A stretch of DNA of 12,323 nucleotides from Candidatus Arcticimaribacter sp. (GTDB lineage: Bacteria > Bacteroidota > Bacteroidia > Flavobacteriales > Flavobacteriaceae). The stretch lies in NCBI GenBank assembly GCA_011526275.1, contig WTJP01000101.1:1-12323 (forward strand), given 5' to 3'. The notes under the pieces are model-generated. The model worked only from the letters and a program-made list of their open reading frames with translations, was not told the origin of the DNA and ran no database searches. Both the position numbers and the translations under genes were made by a program. Positions 1-5,548 of this stretch are shown one piece after another (the stretch's first letter is position 1; every line of letters starts with the position of its first letter).

Positions 1-883
1 GGGTAACATCAACCACGGTGGCAGGGGCAGTGTTAACGAGCTCCCATCGAGCACGCAAACCCGTCAAAAGTGCAACATGGGCAAAACCTTCTCGGGCCGC
101 TTTGGGGACAGGCTGTCCCAACAACGTCTTTAATGCTGTATAGGCTGTTCGTCGGTTTTGCTCTTGATAACTCCCCAATAAATCAATGGGGAAACCAGGG
201 ACTTGCTGCTGTTCTGTTAAAATCAATGCTGCGTTTTGCGCTTTTGCCTTTTCCTCAAAAACGGGCAGAGTAATAGGCGTAGTTTCCCCCACTACCACAG
301 GTATCTTTGCTTTGATAACTCCCGCCTTTTCACGCGCAATATCAGCTAAGCTATTGCCTAAAAATTCAGTATGGTCTAGTCCAATATTGGTGATAACCGC
401 CAATTTGGGAGTAATAATATTAGTCGCGTCTAATCGTCCGCCTAAACCAACCTCAACCACAGCATAATCGACCTGCTCTTGGGCAAAATAAGCAAAGGCC
501 ATCCCCACTGTAATCTCGAAAAAAGACAATTGTTGAGCGATGAAATAGTCTTTGTGGTTTAAGACAAAATCAACGATAAAACTTTGGTCAACTACTTTTC
601 CGTTCATACGAATACGTTCAGAAAAATCGAGTAAATGCGGGGAAGTGTATAAGCCCACTTTGTACCCCATGCTTTGTAGCGCTGCGGCCAGCATGTGAGA
701 AGTAGATCCTTTTCCATTGGTACCTGCAACATGAATTGAAGCAAAGTCCTGCTGCGGGTTTCCCAAATGAGCAGCAAAAGCTTGCATCTTCTCAAGTCCG
801 GGCTTGTAGGCGGAAGCGCCTTGATTTTGATATACGGGCAGCTGTGAAAACAACCACTGGGTTACTTCGGCATACGTCTTCAC
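1..883 (-). CDS. folC: FolC, dihydrofolate synthase / folylpolyglutamate synthase (C-terminus cut by window edge)
   Basis: This cytoplasmic Mur-ligase-family enzyme uses ATP to join glutamate to dihydropteroate, making dihydrofolate, and then adds further glutamates to reduced folates. I translated 294 residues from the GTG at 883-881. Visible motifs are the P-loop GTNGKGST (54-61), the TSPHL segment (80-84), SFFEIT (120-125), EVGLGGRLDATN (144-155), LDHTEFLGN (169-177), REKAGVIK (184-191, whose Lys186 matches the family's modified lysine), GSYQEQNRRTA (237-247) and GLRARWE (275-281). FolC is usually about 400-430 residues, so roughly the last quarter lies beyond position 1. The GTG start is well supported: the in-frame codon just before it is the tonB stop (TAA), and the next in-frame ATG (residue 33) would remove conserved N-terminal sequence. 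It is the last visible gene of the exbB-exbD-tonB-folC unit and is probably translated by coupling or reinitiation from tonB, since I see no Shine-Dalgarno. The identification is firm. Confidence 0.96.
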   Translation of the reverse strand, partial: MKTYAEVTQWLFSQLPVYQNQGASAYKPGLEKMQAFAAHLGNPQQDFASIHVAGTNGKGSTSHMLAAALQSMGYKVGLYTSPHLLDFSERIRMNGKVVDQSFIVDFVLNHKDYFIAQQLSFFEITVGMAFAYFAQEQVDYAVVEVGLGGRLDATNIITPKLAVITNIGLDHTEFLGNSLADIAREKAGVIKAKIPVVVGETTPITLPVFEEKAKAQNAALILTEQQQVPGFPIDLLGSYQEQNRRTAYTALKTLLGQPVPKAAREGFAHVALLTGLRARWELVNTAPATVVDVT

Positions 884-1738
884 TTATTCGCTCAATTTAA
901 AATTGATTACCACAAAACCTACTTGCTTACTGGGGGCATTTGCATCGGGGAACCACTTGTGCAAGAGGGCGGTTTTTCTGGCTGGAGTTAACAAACAAGG
1001 ATGAACATTGGTCGATCCTTTTACCCCGGGTTCTGCGTCAATAACATTGCCTTGTTGATCAACGGTTATCCGCACCACCACAGTACCTTCTTCATTGCAC
1101 TCTTGTGTTACGGCTCCGTTCGATTGTAAACTGCGACCATTCAAGCCGTAGCCGGTTCCATTTCCACCAAGACCTGCACGACTGTAATAACTGCTGGCAT
1201 AGGGATTCCCTTCTACTTTTCCTTTATCGCCTGGAGCTTTATCGTCTCCTTCTCCCCCACTCGCCTTTCCTTCTGTTTTTTTCGCATTGAGCATTTTGGA
1301 AAGTATGTTTTTAGTTGAAGCATCGACTTTTGGTTTGGGAGGTGCTGGTGGTGTTTTTTCCTCTACTACTTTTGGTTCTACTTTTTTCGGAACTACTTTC
1401 TTTGGCGTAACCTTTTTGGGCGGTGTTTTTTTCGCTTGCTTTTTCACCACAGGAACAGAAGCTTCTTTTTGCGTCAAAACTTTTGCTTCGGTTTTTTCCA
1501 CCACTGTGGGTTTTGGTGGAGGAGTTGTCGTTTTCACTGGGGTACTGGCGACAGCTTCTTTGGGCTGAATTCTTCCGCTTCCTTGGGTTGAAGTTCCAAA
1601 GTTCACTTCCATCCCATAACTGATGGGTGGATCAAAATACTTTAAGCCAACCAAAGAAAAAAGCAGCAATAATAGGACCGCGATAACGGTCGTTAAAACA
1701 GCTGATTTTCGTTTGTGAGGGGTATTGAGGAATTTCAT
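884..1738 (-). CDS. tonB: TonB-family energy transducer
   Basis: TonB is anchored in the inner membrane, spans the periplasm and passes proton-motive energy from ExbB/ExbD to outer-membrane TonB-dependent receptors. From the ATG at 1738 the protein has 284 residues: a basic N-terminus, one membrane helix (about 13-32), a Pro/Lys-rich linker (about 60-138) with tandem PKKV-like units (107-124), a Gly/Ser-rich stretch (about 155-210), and a C-terminal TonB-like domain (about 214-284) ending in VGFVVINFKLSE. That domain has two cysteines, Cys214 and Cys248, which could form a periplasmic disulfide. Another in-frame ATG at 1750 would add MRSK and overlap exbD by 11 nt. I prefer 1738 because relatives begin with an MKxLxTxHKRKS-like sequence. 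The ATG at 1738 follows the exbD stop after one base, and the stop codon directly abuts the GTG of folC. Which receptors it serves cannot be told from here. Confidence 0.9.
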   Translation of the reverse strand: MKFLNTPHKRKSAVLTTVIAVLLLLLFSLVGLKYFDPPISYGMEVNFGTSTQGSGRIQPKEAVASTPVKTTTPPPKPTVVEKTEAKVLTQKEASVPVVKKQAKKTPPKKVTPKKVVPKKVEPKVVEEKTPPAPPKPKVDASTKNILSKMLNAKKTEGKASGGEGDDKAPGDKGKVEGNPYASSYYSRAGLGGNGTGYGLNGRSLQSNGAVTQECNEEGTVVVRITVDQQGNVIDAEPGVKGSTNVHPCLLTPARKTALLHKWFPDANAPSKQVGFVVINFKLSE

Positions 1739-1739
1739 C

Positions 1740-2135
1740 TTACTGCGCATCTACTGCCAAAACTACCTTAATGGCGTTTTGATTGGCTATGTTCATCACA
1801 TACACCACCTCATCGATGGCAACATCCTTTTGCGCCCGTAGCACAATAACACGCTCCTCTTGGGCTTTAAGTGTAGCGAGCAATTGCCCCTTAACAGCGC
1901 CCTTAGCCACTTGTTTCCCGTCGATGTAATAACGATTATTCTCATTGATGGTCACCGCTATGGAACGTCGATTCTCTGTCTTTCCTTTGGCTTGGGGTAA
2001 TTTCACCTCAATGGTATCCAATTGCTTGGCCAAAGTAGAAGCAATCATAAAAAAGATCAACAACAAAAAGACCACATCGGTCATGGAAGACATGTTGAAC
2101 TCGGGAGATATTTTATTTCGTCCTCTTAAATTCAT
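1740..2135 (-). CDS. exbD: ExbD/TolR-family biopolymer transport protein
   Basis: This is the small subunit of the proton-driven ExbB-ExbD motor that energises TonB. The 131-residue protein has a short cytoplasmic N-terminus (MNLRGRNKISPEF), one membrane helix (about 18-36), and a periplasmic domain (about 40-131). The SSMTDVVFLLLIFFM motif carries Asp20, which matches the essential membrane aspartate of the family (Asp25 in E. coli ExbD) that takes part in proton passage. Length is typical for flavobacterial ExbD. The ATG immediately follows the exbB stop codon (TAA then ATG, same frame, no spacer), so translation is almost certainly coupled. The stop lies one base before the preferred tonB start. 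TolR belongs to the same family, but the adjacent tonB and the absence of tolA/tolB favour the TonB system. Confidence 0.95.
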   Translation of the reverse strand: MNLRGRNKISPEFNMSSMTDVVFLLLIFFMIASTLAKQLDTIEVKLPQAKGKTENRRSIAVTINENNRYYIDGKQVAKGAVKGQLLATLKAQEERVIVLRAQKDVAIDEVVYVMNIANQNAIKVVLAVDAQ

Positions 2136-2825
2136 TTAGACTGCAGGTTCGTTTAAAAGATCCAAAAACTCCAATGAAGTCGCCTCCATTTGATAAACCA
2201 CCTTATTGGTCTTTACAACCAAATGGTTAAACGTAATATAGCCCACAATTCCAACGATAAGTCCCGCCACTGTAGTAGTCATAGCTGTATATAAACCGTC
2301 CGATAATAATTTCATATCGATATTTCCCCCAGCGTTGGAAATTTCAAAGATGGATAAAATCATTCCTATTACCGTACCCAAGAATCCTATCATGGGAGCT
2401 GCACCGGCGATGGTGGCAAGAATACTCACGTTTTTTTCCAGTTTATAGACTTCCAAACGTCCAGCGTTTTCAATGGCTGTATTGATGTCCTCTAGCGGAC
2501 GCCCAATGCGCGATATTCCCTTGGCCACCAAGCGAGCTACAGGGCGATCTTCTTTTAAACAAAGTGCTTGTGCAGCGTCAATTTTTCCTTGACCTACATA
2601 CAGCTTAATTTGATCCATAAAACTTTTATCGATCTTACCAGCAGAACGAATGGCAAACCAGCGCTCAAAATAAATGTAAATGGCCATAAGCAAGAGAATA
2701 AAAAGCAAGCCAATAATGAGTTGGCCTCCCAAACCTCCATCCTTGATCAATTCGACCAAAGAGAGGGTCTTCTCTGTGCGTAGTGGGGTGTCTTGAAAAA
2801 GTGAAATAAACTGTATTCGGTTCAT
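2136..2825 (-). CDS. exbB: ExbB/TolQ/MotA-family proton channel subunit
   Basis: ExbB forms the multimeric inner-membrane channel of the TonB motor together with ExbD. The 229 residues show a periplasmic N-terminus, a first membrane helix (about 35-53) ending in YIYFERW, a large cytoplasmic domain (about 55-130), and a helical hairpin (about 132-156 and 178-202). The signature stretch LATIAGAAPMIGFLGTVIGM (136-155) and the TAMTTTVAGLIVG segment (180-192) contain the polar Thr residues usual in these channels. Unlike many Bacteroidota genes, it has a Shine-Dalgarno-like AAAGGA about 6 nt before the ATG. The 51 bp separating it from the nhaD stop hold no clear terminator and no convincing -7/-33 promoter pair, so transcription from nhaD is possible. 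It heads the compact exbB-exbD-tonB-folC unit. MotA and TolQ are distant alternatives that the context argues against. Confidence 0.94.
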   Translation of the reverse strand: MNRIQFISLFQDTPLRTEKTLSLVELIKDGGLGGQLIIGLLFILLLMAIYIYFERWFAIRSAGKIDKSFMDQIKLYVGQGKIDAAQALCLKEDRPVARLVAKGISRIGRPLEDINTAIENAGRLEVYKLEKNVSILATIAGAAPMIGFLGTVIGMILSIFEISNAGGNIDMKLLSDGLYTAMTTTVAGLIVGIVGYITFNHLVVKTNKVVYQMEATSLEFLDLLNEPAV

Positions 2826-2831
2826 AAGGTT

Positions 2832-2837
2832 TCCTTT
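2832..2837 (-). promoter_or_regulatory. Shine-Dalgarno-like site before exbB
   Basis: The minus strand reads AAAGGA, then six bases, then the exbB ATG at 2825. The sequence and spacing suit ribosome binding. Shine-Dalgarno motifs are rare in Bacteroidota, so this may be chance. It does support 2825 as the start. Confidence 0.35.
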
Positions 2838-2876
2838 GTATTGAGAACGTACGAAAACCGAATAAAGTATTTCAAT

Positions 2877-4208
2877 TTATGCAATAAATCCGCGTAATAA
2901 CATGAAGGTAATTGAGCCGGCAAAAAATCCGAGGAATGCCAACCAAGAGATCTTTTTTAGGTACCAGAAAAAGTCGATTTTCTCCATTCCCATAGCAACT
3001 ACACCTGCTGCCGATCCAATGATGAGCATACTTCCTCCCGTTCCTGCAGAAAAGGCGATGAAGTGCCAAAGTGGATCATCGGTCACTTGCGAGAACATTC
3101 CCATGGAAGCGGCAACTAAAGGTACATTGTCAATGACAGCAGAGCCAATACCCAACAACATAATCACAATATCGGTATTCGGGATAGCAGCATTCATACT
3201 ATCGGCAAAACTAAAGAGCATACCCAATGATTCTAAGGCAGCAACAGCCAAGAGAATTCCTAAGAAAAAGAGAATACTAGGTAATTCGATTTTCGAAAGT
3301 GATTTGTGTACTGGACTGTGGTGCGATGCTTCGTCGTGATCGTCGTCTATCGAAGTGATATTGATTTTTGTCGCACTGAAAATTTCTGCAAAAGTAGCTA
3401 CAATAGCCAACGAGAACATCATCCCAACATAAGGTGGTAAATGCGTAACGGTTTTAAATACTGGCACAAAAACAATGGCCGAAAGACCAAGATATAGCAT
3501 AGTCGCACCGCGTGGGTGTACATCATCTTCTTCTCCGTCAACTGCAGTGTCTGGAATTTCTCCTTTAAAGGCTGGAAGCAAGGAGGCAATAAATACTGGA
3601 ACGATAACACAAACCAAGGATGGGATCAATAAGTAAGAGATCAATTTCCCGGTGGTAACTTTGTCACCAATCCACAACATGGTTGTGGTAACATCGCCAA
3701 TGGGTGACCATGCTCCACCAGCGTTCGCCGCAACGATAATTAAACCGGCAAACCACAAACGCACATCGCGGTCCCCAATTACCTTCTGTAAAATAGTAAT
3801 GAGAACAATAGTTGCCGTTAGGTTGTCAATAATAGCTGAAAGGACAAAGGCCAATGCGGCAAAAATCCATAACAAAGCTTTTTTAGACTTGGTTTTGATA
3901 AAAGATTTTATGGTAGCAAAACCATTGAAATAGTCAATAATTTCAACAATGGTCATGGCACCGAGCAAGAAAACAATGATTTCAGCAGTTTTCCCTAAGT
4001 GGTGCAATAGAATTTCTTCTAAGTGGGTAGGGACTAATTTCTTTAAAGCTGTATCCACTTCAAAAACGGGTAAATGCCCTAGTGCAACAATTGCCCATAA
4101 TAAAGCCATCATGGCCAATGCTGGGATAAGTTTGTCAATTTTTAAAGTGTGTTCAAGGGTAATGGCCAAATAGCCCAATACGAATATCGATACAAGTAAA
4201 ATTTCCAT
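2877..4208 (-). CDS. nhaD: NhaD-type sodium:proton antiporter
   Basis: NhaD is an inner-membrane secondary transporter of the ArsB/NhaD ion-transporter superfamily. It expels Na+ (or Li+) in exchange for H+, maintaining ion balance and pH, and is common in marine or salt-exposed bacteria. From the ATG at 4208 the protein has 443 residues with about a dozen hydrophobic segments. Family landmarks are IIDNLTATIVL (126-136), AANAGGAWSPIGDVTTTML (160-178) and, near the C-terminus, the SAGTGGSMLIIGSAAGVVAMG segment. Two hydrophilic loops stand out: an acidic one with GEEDDVHP and one at about 285-305 with DDDHDE (288-293), HH (296-297) and a further His. An in-frame GTG at 4241 would add 11 polar residues (beginning LHFQREQ). 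I prefer the ATG because the following MEILLVSIFVLGYLAI leads straight into the first helix, as is usual in this family. No terminator follows the gene, so exbB may share its transcript. Confidence 0.93.
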   Translation of the reverse strand: MEILLVSIFVLGYLAITLEHTLKIDKLIPALAMMALLWAIVALGHLPVFEVDTALKKLVPTHLEEILLHHLGKTAEIIVFLLGAMTIVEIIDYFNGFATIKSFIKTKSKKALLWIFAALAFVLSAIIDNLTATIVLITILQKVIGDRDVRLWFAGLIIVAANAGGAWSPIGDVTTTMLWIGDKVTTGKLISYLLIPSLVCVIVPVFIASLLPAFKGEIPDTAVDGEEDDVHPRGATMLYLGLSAIVFVPVFKTVTHLPPYVGMMFSLAIVATFAEIFSATKINITSIDDDHDEASHHSPVHKSLSKIELPSILFFLGILLAVAALESLGMLFSFADSMNAAIPNTDIVIMLLGIGSAVIDNVPLVAASMGMFSQVTDDPLWHFIAFSAGTGGSMLIIGSAAGVVAMGMEKIDFFWYLKKISWLAFLGFFAGSITFMLLRGFIA

Positions 4209-4257
4209 GTCTTTGGTTTGTTCGCGCTGAAAGTGCAGCACGCATTTATTAGGATAA

Positions 4258-4287
4258 CGAAAATAGACAATTCTCTAAAACATCAAA
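4258..4287 (-). promoter_or_regulatory. Candidate Bacteroidota-type promoter of nhaD
   Basis: On the minus strand TTTG (4287-4284), 18 bases, then TATTTTCG (4265-4258) resembles the Bacteroidota -33/-7 pair (TTTG, TAnnTTTG) with one mismatch in the -7 box. A start about seven bases downstream would leave a leader of about 43 nt before the ATG at 4208. It lies within the 82 bp between the anmK stop and the nhaD start. This is a match by eye only. Confidence 0.4.
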
Positions 4288-4290
4288 GCT

Positions 4291-5352
4291 TTATGGCAAA
4301 AATATATTTCCACTACTGTGGTTGTGCTTCGCTCCTGTTACGCTAGCCAAACAATTATCCAACTGCAAATCACGCAATACACCAAGGAAAGCGAAAATAA
4401 GGGCTTCTTTGTACTCAATCAGCTCGTTTTCAGGGAGAACAATCGTACAAGAACTAAACACTTTTATCTGTTCCATCAAAAATGAATTAAAAGCGCCTCC
4501 ACCGGTAAATAAAACATCTCCACGCCCCGGCAATTCCTTTGCAATTTGCTTAGCACAATGCACCGTATAGGTATGGAGCAAGTCAGCAATGTTTTGCTCT
4601 CGGTATTGTTCAAGCAATGGAACGATAGTAGATTCAACCCATTCTACTCCTAAGGATTTAGGGGGTGAAATGGAATAAAAGGACAACGCATTCAGGTCAT
4701 TTAATAGTGGCTTAATTAACTTTCCACGTGCTGCCATCGCCCCATTTTTATCGTAAGACATCCCTTGTTTTTGTGCTAAAGCATTCAAAACAACATTCAC
4801 CGCGGTGATATCATAAGCGGTCGTTGACTGTTGTTCGAGCTGTGTGATATTAGCAAAACCCCCTAGATTTACACAGGCAGTATAGTTTTTAAACAAGTGG
4901 ACTTCCCCACCAGGAACTAAGGGAGCACCTTGCCCGCCCAATGCAACATCGGCCACACGAAAGTCACAAATAACAGCATGGCCTAAAGCGGTAGCCAATT
5001 GGGGTAAGTTTCCAATTTGGTAGGTTATTCCTTCTTGGGGTTGATGTAAAGCAGTGTGTCCGTGAGAAGAAATAAAATCGAGTTTTTCTGTTGGATTTTT
5101 TTCCAAAAACCCTTGAATGACCTCTGCCAAATAGTTGGTATAAGCTGCATTTAAATCGTGTAATTCTTCCAATTTAAACTGGGTGAGCTTTTGCAAGCGA
5201 TGCTGCCAATGAGGAGAGTAGGGTACAGTCTCGGCCTGAATAAATTTAAAATTCCAGTTTTCCTTTTTCTCAAAGTGCACCAATGCTAGGTCTATCCCGT
5301 CTAATGAAGTACCCGACATTACCCCTAAAACAGTTTTCGCAATGATTTTCAC
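4291..5352 (-). CDS. anmK: Anhydro-N-acetylmuramic acid kinase AnmK
   Basis: AnmK hydrolyses the 1,6-anhydro ring of anhydro-MurNAc and phosphorylates it with ATP, giving MurNAc-6-phosphate, in cytoplasmic recycling of cell-wall sugars. The 353 residues match the family in length and motifs: VMSGTSLDGID (11-21, nucleotide-binding start of the ASKHA fold), SSHGHTALHQP (95-105), GHAVICDFRVADVALGGQGAPLVP (124-147), VNLGGFANIT (161-170), Asp181 in AYDITAVN (the position of the catalytic aspartate, Asp182 in E. coli), KSLGVEWVE (232-240) and FTGGGAFN (282-289). The start codon is GTG. An in-frame TAA lies two codons upstream, and the only nearby ATG (Met12) would cut into the MSGTS motif, so GTG is the best start. 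It is transcribed away from gltB, and a TAATTTTG box lies about 20 nt upstream. I see no murQ or other recycling gene in the window. Confidence 0.95.
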   Translation of the reverse strand: MKIIAKTVLGVMSGTSLDGIDLALVHFEKKENWNFKFIQAETVPYSPHWQHRLQKLTQFKLEELHDLNAAYTNYLAEVIQGFLEKNPTEKLDFISSHGHTALHQPQEGITYQIGNLPQLATALGHAVICDFRVADVALGGQGAPLVPGGEVHLFKNYTACVNLGGFANITQLEQQSTTAYDITAVNVVLNALAQKQGMSYDKNGAMAARGKLIKPLLNDLNALSFYSISPPKSLGVEWVESTIVPLLEQYREQNIADLLHTYTVHCAKQIAKELPGRGDVLFTGGGAFNSFLMEQIKVFSSCTIVLPENELIEYKEALIFAFLGVLRDLQLDNCLASVTGAKHNHSSGNIFLP

Positions 5353-5372
5353 TTTTTACTTCTATTCTTTTT

Positions 5373-5380
5373 CAAAATTA
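5373..5380 (-). promoter_or_regulatory. Candidate -7 promoter box of anmK
   Basis: The minus strand reads TAATTTTG, an exact fit to the Bacteroidota -7 consensus TAnnTTTG. It ends 20 nt before the anmK GTG, implying a short leader of about 14 nt. No good TTTG -33 element is seen at the expected distance, which lowers confidence. Confidence 0.45.
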
Positions 5381-5488
5381 ACCTCTTTTTTAAACTTCTT
5401 TTAATTTAGTGGGGGTTGAATTGTGAATTTTTAAAAAATATCTAGCTCTAAATCTAAAGTCTTAAAAAACAAACAGAAAGACGAAGCA

Positions 5489-5508
5489 AAAGGTGTTAAT
5501 CCGCCTTT
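5489..5508. repeat. Short inverted repeat upstream of gltB
   Basis: AAAGGTG (5489-5495) and CGCCTTT (5502-5508) pair over seven positions with one T-G wobble around a six-base centre. It ends seven bases before the candidate -7 box and so covers the -33 region of gltB. It could be an operator for a dimeric regulator of nitrogen assimilation, but it is short enough to be chance. Confidence 0.35.
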
Positions 5509-5515
5509 ATAAGCT

Positions 5516-5523
5516 TAATTTTG
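5516..5523 (+). promoter_or_regulatory. Candidate -7 promoter box of gltBD
   Basis: TAATTTTG exactly fits the Bacteroidota -7 consensus TAnnTTTG, 25 nt before the gltB ATG, implying a leader of about 15-20 nt. The -33 region lacks a clear TTTG and instead overlaps the inverted repeat at 5489-5508, as might be seen in a regulated promoter. Confidence 0.5.
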
Positions 5524-5539
5524 ATGCTCTTAAAAAACC

Positions 5540-5544
5540 GAGGA
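5540..5544 (+). promoter_or_regulatory. Shine-Dalgarno-like site before gltB
   Basis: GAGGA stands four bases before the gltB ATG. The spacing is slightly short and the motif is uncommon in Bacteroidota, so its use is uncertain. It agrees with the start chosen from the propeptide length. Confidence 0.3.
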
Positions 5545-5548
5545 CTTT

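Larger units (their letters stand above)
5353..5548. other. Divergent intergenic region between anmK and gltB
   Basis: This 196-bp, very AT-rich spacer lies between two divergent genes. It holds a TAATTTTG box facing each gene and a short inverted repeat near the gltB side. The middle (about 5400-5485) contains T- and A-runs but no open frame, hairpin terminator or recognisable RNA that I can support. Confidence 0.85.

Noticed and set aside
1287..1568. A Gly/Phe/Thr-rich plus-strand frame of 93 codons
   Set aside because: It is the complement of the Pro/Lys-rich tonB linker; the low-complexity look comes from the PKKV-type repeats on the other strand.
1739..1750. The upstream tonB start at 1750
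   Set aside because: It adds only MRSK and overlaps exbD; the family's N-terminal pattern begins at the ATG at 1738. It cannot be excluded fully.
2826..2876. A possible terminator or promoter between nhaD and exbB
   Set aside because: The only hairpin I could draw is short and bulged with no T-tract, and the best -7-like sequence (TACGTTCT) is a poor match.
2902..3339. A 145-codon plus-strand frame inside nhaD
   Set aside because: It is antisense to a clearly conserved antiporter frame, has no recognisable domain, and its composition mirrors the complement of membrane-helix codons.
4209..4241. A GTG start for nhaD at 4241
   Set aside because: It would add a polar 11-residue tail not expected before the first membrane helix, and the ATG at 4208 is a better codon in the right place.
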